A stretch of DNA of 64,000 nucleotides, from positions 104,367 to 168,366 of the forward strand of contig CAVVPK010000008.1 in the NCBI GenBank assembly GCA_963750065.1, in the 5' to 3' direction. This DNA is from CAVSRC01 sp963750065 (GTDB taxonomy: Bacteria > Pseudomonadota > Alphaproteobacteria > Rhizobiales > Kaistiaceae). The position numbers were made by a program, and so were the translations under genes. The notes under the pieces are model-generated. The model made no database searches. It worked only from the letters and a program-made list of their open reading frames with translations, and was not told where the DNA came from. Positions 24,761-33,464 of this stretch are shown in pieces (positions within the stretch are counted from its first letter, which is position 1; each line of letters begins with the position of its first letter).

Positions 24761-25570
24761 TCAATCGGAGGCTTTATTGGCCGCGAGGAGCCATGCGAGG
24801 CTGCGGCGGGTCCATTCCTCTTCCATGCGACAGGTCTTCTCTTCTTCACCCTGCCAAGGCAGCCAGAGCTCGACGATCTGATTGATGTCGCGCTCATGCG
24901 GTTTAACGGCCTGGCGCATATATGCGTAGTCGAGCAACCCCTCTCCCAGCGGGCAACCGGAGAACATAAACCCGATCCAGCCTTCCAAGCGCGTGAAGGC
25001 GAAGTCCTTGACGTGGAGATTGAAGACATGGGGTGCCGTACGATCAATCGTGTCACGCGGCGCTTCCAGCGCGGCGACGCAGTTTGCCGGATCCAGGCAA
25101 ACGCCCAGCCAGGGGCTGTGAATACGGTCGATCAGACCGACAAGTTGCTGCACCGGCATCTGCTCATAGGTTTCGAGGCAGACCCGGACCCCCTGGTCGC
25201 CAAAGGTCGGCAGCACGTCCTGCAGGAGCAGCTGCGCCTCGTCGACAGTCGGCTTCGTTGTCTTGCCCCGCACCATCGTTCGCAACAGCTTGACGTTCAG
25301 GGCACGCGCGAGTTCCAGATAGCGCAGCAAATGGGAGCGCTCGAGACCTTTGGTTCCCAGTTCAAGAGCCAAACCCAGTTTCTCGGCGCGCTGGCGCAGT
25401 TGCTCCAACTGCTGCGGCGTCCGCTGCTCGATCGGTGCATAGTCGCAAATCTGGAAAATCTGTCCGCCCAACTCGGCGGTCTCGTCGAGCATGGCCTCCA
25501 ATGGCACCGGATGCGACGTGTGGTCTGATCCGCGCCAGAAGTATGCGTAGCTGCCTAACCCAATCAACAT
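24761..25570 (-). CDS. Sugar phosphate isomerase/epimerase (AP-endonuclease 2-like TIM barrel)
   Basis: A 269-residue protein with the xylose-isomerase-like TIM-barrel fold. The N-terminus MLIGLGSYAYFWRG, the metal-site pattern RVCLETYEQM (Glu), LGVCLDPANCV (Asp) and NLHVKDFAF (His, Lys, Asp) are in family order. GGAGAGG precedes the ATG. It likely isomerises or epimerises a sugar, sugar acid or keto-sugar in the cytosol. It lies downstream of an SDR on the same strand (gap 275 bp with no gene seen). Confidence 0.85.
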   Translation of the reverse strand: MLIGLGSYAYFWRGSDHTSHPVPLEAMLDETAELGGQIFQICDYAPIEQRTPQQLEQLRQRAEKLGLALELGTKGLERSHLLRYLELARALNVKLLRTMVRGKTTKPTVDEAQLLLQDVLPTFGDQGVRVCLETYEQMPVQQLVGLIDRIHSPWLGVCLDPANCVAALEAPRDTIDRTAPHVFNLHVKDFAFTRLEGWIGFMFSGCPLGEGLLDYAYMRQAVKPHERDINQIVELWLPWQGEEEKTCRMEEEWTRRSLAWLLAANKASD

Positions 25571-25845
25571 CACAAGCCTCTCCAAAAAGACATCGAGTAC
25601 CACCGCAAGAACAATTCGATCACAACTGGCATGACATCAGTGGCGCTCTTGGCGCCGCGCAAGCAGCTTCGGACGTGTCATATTGCAACAGGGTTGCGTC
25701 GAGATCGATCGCTCGAGAGACGGCGTTAAACTCCATCACAGTCGACGTGTCGGCGAGGGGGTGGCAGCGAGTGCAGCTATCCGCCCCTGCCCACGCACTT
25801 TCCCTCGGGCTGACGCGGTCGCGACAGCCCGAGAGGCTGCTGCAG

Positions 25846-26640
25846 TCAGATCTTCGGCGTCGGCGGCGCTTCGACGCCGTCGTGCTGGAACATCAGACCG
25901 GCGCTCAGGAAGCCGCCATCGACATTGAACGTCGTGCCGCAGACGTGAGATGCCTCGTCGGATGCGAGGAATGCAACTGCGTTGGCAATCTCCTCCGGAG
26001 TGCCATACCGCCGCTGCGGGATCAGGTAGTTGTAAGCTTCCTTGGTCTTCTCGTCGTGCTGCTCGACGGCCATCTGCGTCGCGATCGCGCCCGGCGCCAC
26101 GTTGTTCACCGTGATGCCCCTCGCTGCGAGTTCGACCGACATGACCTTGGTCAGAAGCTCCAGTCCGGCCTTCGAAGAGCCATAGGCAGATCGTCCGATG
26201 CCGCCGCGCTGCCCCGAGAGCGAGGCGATGTTGATGATCCGGCCGTATCCGCGAGGCAGCATCACCCTGACGGCTGCCTGAGCACATAGAAAAGCGCCGA
26301 TCAGGTTCACGCCGATAATGCGCTCCATATCGGCCTTGGTTGTGTCTATGAACAGCTTCGTCGTGGAAATTCCGGCGTTGTTGACATGGATGTCGAGCTT
26401 GCCGAACTCCTCAACGGCCGTCCGAACGAGTGCCTCAGCATCGTCTTCGCTCGTAACGTCGGTTCGCAGTCCGACGGCACGTCCTCCTGCATCACGGATG
26501 CTCGCCGCCACGCTTTGCGCCGTCTCCGCATTGATGTCAGAAACGACGACAGCGGCTCCCTTCTTGGCCAGCTTTCGAGCGATCGCTTCGCCCATTCCTC
26601 GCCCTGCGCCCGTAATTGTCGCTACCCTGTCCTGGAGCAT
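25846..26640 (-). CDS. SDR family NAD(P)-dependent oxidoreductase
   Basis: A 264-residue classical short-chain dehydrogenase. It has the TGAGRGMGEAIA cofactor loop (about residues 10-21), NNAG (about 86-89), catalytic Ser-Tyr-Lys in SLSGQRGGIGRSAYGSSKAG, and a C-terminal NVDGGFLSAG. It resembles the SDR at 31222 along its length, including the LLTKVMSVELAARGI segment, so the two are probably paralogues on opposite strands around the TRAP operon. A polyol or sugar alcohol is a sensible substrate in this setting, but this is inference. Confidence 0.9.
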   Translation of the reverse strand: MLQDRVATITGAGRGMGEAIARKLAKKGAAVVVSDINAETAQSVAASIRDAGGRAVGLRTDVTSEDDAEALVRTAVEEFGKLDIHVNNAGISTTKLFIDTTKADMERIIGVNLIGAFLCAQAAVRVMLPRGYGRIINIASLSGQRGGIGRSAYGSSKAGLELLTKVMSVELAARGITVNNVAPGAIATQMAVEQHDEKTKEAYNYLIPQRRYGTPEEIANAVAFLASDEASHVCGTTFNVDGGFLSAGLMFQHDGVEAPPTPKI

Positions 26641-26739
26641 TTGCTTCTCTCTTCCCTTGACACTCACTTTTCTGCGCGACCAGGCGAACCGCTCACCAGT
26701 CGCGCCCGCAATTCCGCCAGCCGTCTTGTGGATCGGCTG

Positions 26740-27400
26740 GTCGAAGGCCGCGGCCTACGCCTCGCCACCGTCATCTTCTGCGATCGCATCGATGACGACC
26801 TCGTGGTTCAGTACGGGCACCATCGCGCTGGAGACCTGGTGGCCTTCGCGTATCCGTGGCGAAGAAGCCCAACGACGAATTGCTCGATCGCCGCCACGCG
26901 TTGGATTGCCGCAACAGTCGAAGACGATGTCGTGAAAGGTTACGTCTGCCGCTGTCACCGCATCCAGATCCGGCTCGTTCTCGGAGGCCGTAACCCTCAA
27001 TGTGGTCGTTTGCGGCACAGATTGCCGCGATGTCTGCATCGGTGCGTCCCTCTGCGGCCAAGTCGGTGGCCATTTGCTATACACTCGGCCGCGTTTCGAA
27101 ACGCTGTGCTGCGTCGCCGACGACATCGCCGCCCGGACCATCACGCGATAGCCCGCGATGAGGGCATGGCGCCCTCGTTGACGAATCTGCAGATACCCCC
27201 TGCCGATATCGACAACCCCCCATGGCTTCGAGCACCGTCATCGCTTCCCGGACGGCCGTCCGGCTGACGCCGACCTCGGTGCAGATTTCCGCTTCGTCGT
27301 AAGGCGCCCGCCGGGAAGCTCTTCGAGCGAGCCCCGTTTCCCATGAATGCGACGCCCGCCCCCACGGCCGAATGCGCCGTCGCGGGCTCACGAGGGTCAT
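26740..27400 (-). pseudogene. Frameshifted GntR/FCD transcriptional regulator
   Basis: Three minus-strand frames carry successive parts of one GntR-FCD protein. EICTEVGVSRTAVREAMTVLEAMGG (HTH) lies in the frame ending at 27077. TDLAAEGRTDADIAAICAANDH lies in the frame 26771-27073. LDAVTAADVTFHDIVFDCCGNP and VVIDAIAEDDGGEA lie in the frame 26755-27144. No single frame is open across it, so at least two or three frameshifts have inactivated the gene. It sits divergent to the TRAP operon at 27524 and was probably its original regulator; an intact GntR gene now lies at 30405. Confidence 0.75.
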
Positions 27401-27437
27401 GTCGCATCTGCCGAGTCATATTCAGAAGCCATCGTCG

Positions 27438-27476
27438 TTGACGAGGTATGAGGTATTATGTCATCCTAATTGTCAA
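27438..27476. promoter_or_regulatory. AT-rich promoter/operator region of the first TRAP operon
   Basis: The region contains a TTGACG at 27438, tandem GAGGTAT repeats (27443-27456) and the AT-rich TATTATGTCATCC block, then TTGTCAA. It is the only AT-rich patch between the broken GntR gene and DctP. A GntR-type site is plausible, but spacing to a clear -10 is not convincing. Confidence 0.3.
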
Positions 27477-27523
27477 GGGCGCTCTGGGAGGAACCAGCGG
27501 CCTTTCCAAGAGGAGGACAAGCC

Positions 27524-28504
27524 ATGAAAAAACTCGTCGGCGTCGCCATTGCCGCGGCGTTTGCTCTCGCAGCCTTTGCAGCCCCGGTCTCGGCCCAAAC
27601 CGTCTTCAAGCTGGGAACGGCGAATGCGCCGGGGACACCGGAAGTTGATGCGGCGATGAGATTCGCCGATCTCGTCAAGGAGAAGAGCAACGGCGAATAC
27701 CGCGTCGACGTCCTGCATTCGGGACAGGCCGGCGGCGAACGCGAAATCGCGGAAGGATTGCAGTACGGCACTATGGATTTCGCCGTCCTGGCAGGCATTC
27801 TGCAGAACTTCGATCCCGCGCTGATGATCGTCGAGTGGGATCTGCTGTTCAAGAACAACGATCACGTCCGCGCCGTCATGAACGGCCCGATCGGCGACGA
27901 GATTTCGAAGCGCATCGAAAAGAACATCGGAGCGCATAAGATCGCGACGTTCATGCGTTCGCCGCGGCTTCTCACTACCGATAAGCCCGTCGAGAAGCTC
28001 GCCGATCTCAAGGGCATGAAGATTCGCGTGCCGGAAATGCCGGCCCGCATCGCGCTCTGGAAGGCGCTCGGCGCCCAGCCGACGCCGATGGCGTTCCCGG
28101 AAGTCGTACCGGCACTGCAACTCGGGACCATCGATGGCCAGGAAAACCCGATCGGTGTGATCGTCGCCCAGGGCATCGACGAGGCCGTTGGCTATCTCGC
28201 CGAGACCAACCACCTCTACGGCTTCATGCTGCTGCTGTCATCGAACACGACCTGGGACCGGATCCCCGAGAAGGATCGTCCGATCTTCGAGGAAGCCGCC
28301 AAGGAGGCTGCGGCCTACAACGACGAACTCGTTGCGAAGTCGTCGAAGGAAGGCGTCGAGAAGGCCGGCCAGAAGATGAAGATCACGCATCCCGACATGG
28401 GCCCGTGGCGCGAGGCGACCGCCGACGTCTACAAGCAGTTCGCCAACGTCAACGGCTTCACCGATCTCTACGAGCAGATCGTCAAGGCTGGCGAGAAGTA
28501 CTGA
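27524..28504 (+). CDS. TRAP transporter substrate-binding protein DctP, cluster A
   Basis: A 326-residue periplasmic protein with a Sec signal peptide (cut after APVSA). The DctP features LGTANAPGTPEVDAAMRFADLV, LKGMKIRVPEMP (Arg that usually salt-bridges a carboxylate) and TIDGQENPIGVI are present. AGGAGG stands 7 bases before the ATG. A strong hairpin follows the stop. It feeds the DctQ/DctM membrane pair just downstream. The ligand is probably a small acid or polyol, given the neighbouring SDR and isomerases. Confidence 0.93.
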   Translation: MKKLVGVAIAAAFALAAFAAPVSAQTVFKLGTANAPGTPEVDAAMRFADLVKEKSNGEYRVDVLHSGQAGGEREIAEGLQYGTMDFAVLAGILQNFDPALMIVEWDLLFKNNDHVRAVMNGPIGDEISKRIEKNIGAHKIATFMRSPRLLTTDKPVEKLADLKGMKIRVPEMPARIALWKALGAQPTPMAFPEVVPALQLGTIDGQENPIGVIVAQGIDEAVGYLAETNHLYGFMLLLSSNTTWDRIPEKDRPIFEEAAKEAAAYNDELVAKSSKEGVEKAGQKMKITHPDMGPWREATADVYKQFANVNGFTDLYEQIVKAGEKY

Positions 28505-28510
28505 CAGGCG

Positions 28511-28539
28511 GGCCGGGGGCGACATCGTCGCCCCCGGCC
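28511..28539 (+). terminator. 13-bp hairpin between DctP and DctQ genes (cluster A)
   Basis: GGCCGGGGGCGAC (28511-28523) pairs perfectly with GTCGCCCCCGGCC (28527-28539) over a 3-base loop, without a U-tract. It starts 7 bp after the binding-protein stop. It would stabilise the DctP message and partly block read-through to the membrane subunits. Confidence 0.8.
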
Positions 28540-28574
28540 ATCTCGCGATGGCTCAATCTGCTGGAGGTCGTCCA

Positions 28575-29096
28575 ATGTTCCGTATCATCGCGGGGCTCGA
28601 CAGGGCCTTCGTGGTCGTGCTCGGCTTTCTGTGCGTCGTGCTGTTCGCCGTCATGATCGTCGCCATCTTCGGTCAGGTCGTCATGCGATACGCGTTTTCG
28701 AGTCCACTTTCGTGGTCGGAGGAACTCGCCCGCTACTCGATGGTCTGGCTCGCCATGCTTTCCGCGGCACTGTGCTCGCGACTCGGCCAGCATATCTCCC
28801 TGACGGGCTTCGAATTTCTTTCCGGGCGTGCAGCCCTGGCTTTCCGGGTTTCCGCGACAGTCTTCGTCTGCGGAGTGCTGGCGATCCTGCTCTGGCATTC
28901 GTGGGATCTTGCATCGCGTGCCTCTCGTGAGACGACGCCGGGCCTCGGTCTGTCAATGTCCTTGATCTACGCATGTCTTCCCGTTGGTTTCGCCCTGATG
29001 ATCGTCGGACAGCTTCTGGGCCTGGCGACGCGGCCAACGGGCTCCGCCGAAGGCAAGCTCCCGCCCGTCGCTCAGCCGACCGATACGGCAGCCTGA
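28575..29096 (+). CDS. TRAP transporter small permease DctQ, cluster A
   Basis: A 173-residue, four-helix membrane protein. The conserved QVVMRYAFSSPLSWSEELARY block around residue 35 is the DctQ signature. It starts at an ATG with GGAGG upstream. DctM follows after 10 bp. It forms the membrane unit with DctM that pairs with the DctP at 27524. The polar C-terminal tail is Pro-rich. Confidence 0.9.
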   Translation: MFRIIAGLDRAFVVVLGFLCVVLFAVMIVAIFGQVVMRYAFSSPLSWSEELARYSMVWLAMLSAALCSRLGQHISLTGFEFLSGRAALAFRVSATVFVCGVLAILLWHSWDLASRASRETTPGLGLSMSLIYACLPVGFALMIVGQLLGLATRPTGSAEGKLPPVAQPTDTAA

Positions 29097-29106
29097 GGAA
29101 AACGAG

Positions 29107-30393
29107 ATGCCGCTCGCGCTTTCGTCTATCGCCGGACTCGTCCTGCTGTTCGTCGGCATTCCCGTCGGCATCGCGCTTGTCGCGATACCGATCGTCTTCC
29201 TGCTGACGGATTCCTCGGTCCACATTCTCATGCTGGTCATTCCGCAGAAGATGTTCAGCGCCATGGACAGCTTCCCGCTCATGGCCGTGCCGTTCTTCGT
29301 GCTGGTCGGCCAAGTGATGAACGTGGGCGGCATCACAAGCCGGATCTTCGACTTCGCCAATGCTCTGGTCGGCCACTTGAAGGGAGGGCTCGCCCAGGTC
29401 AATATTCTTGCCAGCTTGCTCATGTCCGGCATGTCCGGCTCGGCGGTCGCGGACGCTTCGGGTCTCGGGCAGGTCGAGATCGAGGCAATGACGGACGAGG
29501 GATACGATCCGGCATTGGCAGCCGCGGTAACCGCGGCGTCGGCTACCATCGGCCCCATCGTCCCGCCGAGCATACCTCTCGTCATCGTCGGCGCCATCAC
29601 CAACACGTCGATTTCGCAGCTTCTCGTCGCCGGACTTCTGCCCGGTCTGGTTATGACGGCTGCGATGTGCTTGCTGGTCGCCTACATCGCACGCAGGGAC
29701 AACCTTCCTACGCGTCCGAGATCGTCGCTGAGGAACCTGGGTGTGACCTTTGCAAGAGCGCTACCGGCGCTTCTTGCACCGGCTATTCTCGTCGGCGGAA
29801 TTCTTCTTGGCGTCTTCACGCCGACCGAAGCCTCGGCCGTCGCCTCCGTTTACGCGATCCTGGTGGCGATGCTTTGGTATCGAGAACTCGACTTTGCAGG
29901 CCTCTACCGGGTGCTGATCTCCAGCGCCATCGTGGTCGGTTCGATCTTTTTCATCATTGCGGGCGCTTCGGCCGTATCGTGGCTGCTGACATGGCTCGGC
30001 GTCCCCCAGGCGCTGGCGGCAAGCCTCTCGGGGCTCGCGAGCAGTCCGAACCTCCTGATCCTTGCGATCATAGCGTTTCTGCTGGTCGTCGGATGCTTCC
30101 TCGAAAGCAACGCGGCTCTGATCCTGGTGGCGCCTCTTCTCATTCCGATCGCCGTAGGCGCTGGCCTCGATCCTGTCCATATGGGCACGGTCATGGTCTT
30201 GGTCCTGATGCTGGGCCTGATTACTCCGCCGATCGGCATGAACATGTTCATCGTGATGGCGATCGCAAACGTATCCCTCGGCCAGTATGTTCGCGCCATA
30301 TGGCCGTTCTTCTTGGTCCTGCTGTTCGCGGCGCTGCTCGTCGCCTTCGTTCCGTGGATCACGCTGATCGTGCCCGAACTGACGCTCAGATAG
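29107..30393 (+). CDS. TRAP transporter large permease DctM, cluster A
   Basis: A 428-residue protein with about 12 hydrophobic segments. The family blocks LMAVPFFVLVGQVM, LMSGMSGSAVADASG, IGPIVPPSIPLVI and GLITPPIGMNMF are all intact. It carries the substrate with Na+ symport. It sits between DctQ and the GntR gene in one operon. Confidence 0.95.
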   Translation: MPLALSSIAGLVLLFVGIPVGIALVAIPIVFLLTDSSVHILMLVIPQKMFSAMDSFPLMAVPFFVLVGQVMNVGGITSRIFDFANALVGHLKGGLAQVNILASLLMSGMSGSAVADASGLGQVEIEAMTDEGYDPALAAAVTAASATIGPIVPPSIPLVIVGAITNTSISQLLVAGLLPGLVMTAAMCLLVAYIARRDNLPTRPRSSLRNLGVTFARALPALLAPAILVGGILLGVFTPTEASAVASVYAILVAMLWYRELDFAGLYRVLISSAIVVGSIFFIIAGASAVSWLLTWLGVPQALAASLSGLASSPNLLILAIIAFLLVVGCFLESNAALILVAPLLIPIAVGAGLDPVHMGTVMVLVLMLGLITPPIGMNMFIVMAIANVSLGQYVRAIWPFFLVLLFAALLVAFVPWITLIVPELTLR

Positions 30394-30404
30394 AGGACGA
30401 CGAC

Positions 30405-31235
30405 ATGATCGAACGCCTGAAGGCAGAATACCCGCTGCGCACCGCCGGCGCGTCCGATGCCGCCGACAAACAGGTCCGGACCCCGAAGTCTCGCCTGCTC
30501 TACGACAAGCGCTCCACCAAGCAGCCCATGCGTATCCAGACGGTGCTCGAATATGTCCGTGACGAGATCGCCTCGGGCCGGCTCAAGCCGGGCTCCAAGC
30601 TACCGGTTGAGAACGAGATTGCCGAGACGCTGGGGGTCAGCCGGACACCGGTTCGTGAGGCGGTCAAGATCCTCGAGGCGGTGGGAATCCTCGACGTGCG
30701 TATCGGTTTGGGCACCTATGTCCAGCCTTCGCTGCAGCCGAGCATCGCGCAACTCCTAATGTTCCAGCTCTATTTGCGGCATACGACGCCGCAAAAGATG
30801 ATGGAGGCTCGCCGGATCATCGAGCGGGGCTGTGCCGAGCTGGCGGCGGATCGGCGCACGCCCGAGAATCTCAAGGAGATGGCCGACAGCATCGAGGTGC
30901 TGGAATCGTTCTCCGGCCGGGAGCAAGAGCAGCCCGAAGAGGCGCTTGAGGCCGACCTGGCCTTCCACCGTGCGGTCTGCAAGGCGACCAACAACGAACT
31001 GATCAATGCGATCGGCAATTTCGTCCTCGATGTGGTTTCGCCCTGGGTACGTCAGTCCCTGCAACTGACCGGAGCGGCCAAGGCCGCCGAGATGCACCGG
31101 GCGGTACTGATGATGATCGAAGCGCAGAACGCCGGCGCGGCGCGGGAATGCGCGGCCGTGACCGCAGTAGACCTGGGCATGCAGCACTGGCTGGATTCCC
31201 TGCAGACCGGAGAGGCAGATAATGACGAGACGTGA
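30405..31235 (+). CDS. GntR family transcriptional regulator (FCD domain)
   Basis: A 276-residue protein with an N-terminal extension of about 45 residues before the HTH (LPVENEIAETLGVSRTPVREAVKILEAVGIL, about residues 66-96). The FCD ligand domain includes EARRIIERGCAELAADRR, DLAFHRAVCKATNNELI and a MHRAVLMMIEAQNAGAA segment carrying the metal/ligand His pattern. Its 3' end overlaps the next SDR by 14 bp. It is the likely current regulator of the TRAP cluster after decay of the second GntR gene at 26740-27400. Confidence 0.92.
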   Translation: MIERLKAEYPLRTAGASDAADKQVRTPKSRLLYDKRSTKQPMRIQTVLEYVRDEIASGRLKPGSKLPVENEIAETLGVSRTPVREAVKILEAVGILDVRIGLGTYVQPSLQPSIAQLLMFQLYLRHTTPQKMMEARRIIERGCAELAADRRTPENLKEMADSIEVLESFSGREQEQPEEALEADLAFHRAVCKATNNELINAIGNFVLDVVSPWVRQSLQLTGAAKAAEMHRAVLMMIEAQNAGAARECAAVTAVDLGMQHWLDSLQTGEADNDET

Positions 31236-32013
31236 GGCGAACGCCTTTCGGTTCGAGGGCAAGGTCGCGATTGTCACAGGAGGCGGCCGGGCCATCGGAC
31301 GCGACCTATGCCTAAGCTTCGCCCACGAGGGCGCCCGCGTGATTGTGGCGGATATCAACGGTGACAATGCCGCTGCGGTCGCGGCGGAAATTCGCGCCGC
31401 CGGCGAAAGCGCCGAATCGATTGTCTGCGACATCACACGGGCCGAGCAGGTGGCTGCAATGGTTGAGCGGGCCCTGGCGTTTGGCGGGCGTGTCGACATT
31501 CTGGTCAACAACGCCAGCATTGGGCATGCCGCCTATTTTCTCGATATGACGCTCGAGCAATGGGACCATGTCCTGCGTACCAATCTGACCGGCTCGTTCC
31601 TGTGCGCCCAGGCCGCGGCCCGGGAGATGGTTGCGCAGGGAAGCGGCAAGATCATCAACATCAGCTCGATCTCGGGCGAGCGAGGCGGCACGGGCCGCGC
31701 TGCCTATGGCGCAGCCAAGGCCGGGCTCGCGCTGCTGACCAAGGTGATGGCGGTGGAACTGGCCGACAAGGGTATCAACGTCAACGCGGTAGCCCCCGGT
31801 CCGGTCGACACCCCGCAGAGTCGGGTCATTCACAATGCCGAGACACGGCAGGCCTATTTGCGGCTTCTGCCTTCGGGGCGCTACGGCGAACCGCATGAGA
31901 TCGCCAGCGTGGTCCTGTTCCTGGCCTCCAACGAAGCGAGTTGGGTGCATGGGCACATACTCAACGTCGACGGCGGGTTCGCCGCGGCGGGGCTAATGGC
32001 ATCGCTGGGCTAA
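31222..32013 (+). CDS. SDR family oxidoreductase
   Basis: A 263-residue classical SDR: TGGGRAIGRDLC cofactor loop, VNNASIG, catalytic SISGERGGTGRAAYGAAKAG (Ser, Tyr, Lys) and NVDGGFAAAG at the C-terminus. It overlaps the GntR gene by 14 bp, showing translational coupling. It is similar to the SDR at 25846. In this cluster it would oxidise or reduce the imported substrate, but the substrate is not established. Confidence 0.9.
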   Translation: MTRREANAFRFEGKVAIVTGGGRAIGRDLCLSFAHEGARVIVADINGDNAAAVAAEIRAAGESAESIVCDITRAEQVAAMVERALAFGGRVDILVNNASIGHAAYFLDMTLEQWDHVLRTNLTGSFLCAQAAAREMVAQGSGKIINISSISGERGGTGRAAYGAAKAGLALLTKVMAVELADKGINVNAVAPGPVDTPQSRVIHNAETRQAYLRLLPSGRYGEPHEIASVVLFLASNEASWVHGHILNVDGGFAAAGLMASLG

Positions 32014-32024
32014 GAGATGGCGCC

Positions 32025-32870
32025 ATGACTGTTCCTCCACTGACGGTGAACATGTCCCTGTTCGATGGGCATTCCCCTGAGCGGGTGTTTGCGGCGATCG
32101 CTGCTGCCGGGGTAAGTCGGATCGAGCCCTCGTATACAAGTGGCTATGTTGATGTGTTAGCGCCCGACGCCTTTTCCGACCGGACGGCGGCGGCGTTGCG
32201 TGCGCAGGTGGAACAGTATGGGCTGACCTGCACGGCGGTATCCATGCACATGGATATGGCGGCTGCCGATGCTGTGGAGGCGTTCACGCGGCGCATGGCG
32301 TTCTCGGCGGCGTTGGGGGCGGAGTTTGTCCTCAGCAATGCGACGAGCCGAGCAAACGAGCCTGTGTTCTACGCCAACATGGAAGAGCTTGCTGCGCGCG
32401 CCGAGGCGCTGGGCGTGGTCATCGGCATTGAAAACCCTGGGCACGGGGATGATGTTCTGTTCGCGACCGGCGCCGAGGGTGCCGCCTTGTGCCGAAACAT
32501 CGGCTCGCCCAACGTCGGTCTCAATTTCGACGTGGGCAATGTCGTCACCTATCACCGGGGCGCCCGCAATCCGCAGGACGAACTGAAAGCGTGCCTTGAT
32601 GAGGTCGTGAACATCCACGCCAAGGATATCCGCGACACCGGCAGAGGCTACGCATTCACTGCCATCGGAGCGGGGGATGTCGATTGGGACGCCGTTTTCG
32701 GGCACGTCCGGGCGGCCGGCCGGCCGCTGGGCGTGACCATCGAAGTTCCCCTGCGTCTCGTCCGTGAGGGCTACCGATCGCCACGCCGAGCCGATGCGCC
32801 CGTACCGTTCGAGGCGGCTGTGGCGGCCCTGCAGCAATCGGCGGCGTTCGTGGGCACACATTTCCGCTGA
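32025..32870 (+). CDS. Sugar phosphate isomerase/epimerase (TIM barrel)
   Basis: A 281-residue xylose-isomerase-like barrel protein. The metal-site pattern is in ALGVVIGIENPGHGDDVL (Glu), NVGLNFDVGNVVTYH (Asp) and VVNIHAKDI (His-x-Lys-Asp), followed by the C-terminal GVTIEVPLR. It follows the SDR after 11 bp and is the last gene of the TRAP cluster. Proteins of this type act on ketoses or 2-keto acids. It differs from the minus-strand isomerase at 24761, so the locus encodes two such enzymes. Confidence 0.88.
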   Translation: MTVPPLTVNMSLFDGHSPERVFAAIAAAGVSRIEPSYTSGYVDVLAPDAFSDRTAAALRAQVEQYGLTCTAVSMHMDMAAADAVEAFTRRMAFSAALGAEFVLSNATSRANEPVFYANMEELAARAEALGVVIGIENPGHGDDVLFATGAEGAALCRNIGSPNVGLNFDVGNVVTYHRGARNPQDELKACLDEVVNIHAKDIRDTGRGYAFTAIGAGDVDWDAVFGHVRAAGRPLGVTIEVPLRLVREGYRSPRRADAPVPFEAAVAALQQSAAFVGTHFR

Positions 32871-32888
32871 GTAGGGGACCGGCTTGGT

Positions 32889-33120
32889 TCACGAGACGGA
32901 AGGCACTCCGCCTTGATCCGTTTTCTTGATCGTTGTCTTCAGCCGGGTAAGCAGAGTGTCAATTCGCTTCCAAATGACAATCAGATCGTAGCGCAGTAAC
33001 TTCCCGGTCAATTGACCGCTTCGGCCTGCGGCCTTCTGCTGCTCAAGCTGGTTGATCAGATCGACCAGATTGTAGAACCGCCGGCGGGCCCGCATGCGGA
33101 TGACCGCCGAGACGAAACTC
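32889..33120 (-). mobile_element. IS21 istB remnant, second subtype
   Basis: A minus-strand frame (32889-33095) begins RRRFYNLVDLINQLEQQKAA and continues GRSGQLTGKLLRYDLIVI. This is the middle of IstB of a different IS21 subgroup from the one at 20.8 kb. Where DELGYLPF should follow, the sequence switches to unrelated WKRIDTLLTRLKTTIKK. Both ends are missing. From 33120 to 33464 I recognise no gene; the short ORFs there carry no family motif. Confidence 0.55.
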
Positions 33121-33464
33121 GACGCCGTACGTCACGACCTTCTGCGCTACGGATGTTCCGAGCGCACGTTCCTGGCCTTCCTCAATGCGGCCGGCTGCGT
33201 GCTTGACGGACTTGGCGATCCTGTACGCGCGTATTCGACCTATCTTCGGCCGTGCATCGGCAGGGCAACAGCTCGCCGTTTCAGCCGAGACGCCGAGCAC
33301 GCTGCGGCCCAGGCCCCCGGACGCTCACAGCCGCCGAAGCTCTAGTCGCCACCGGATGAAACGTCTGTGGCAGGTCACTCCGAAGTGAACCGGGTCGATG
33401 CCGTACCGCGTGGCGAGCGGAGCAAATGGGGGAGCCAGCGCAGGCATCGTATCGCGGTCGATTG

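Noticed and set aside
24595..25056. Minus-strand ORFs between the tpiA-like scrap and the sugar isomerase
   Set aside because: They are frame shadows of the isomerase 3' end and lack motifs or coding bias past 24760.
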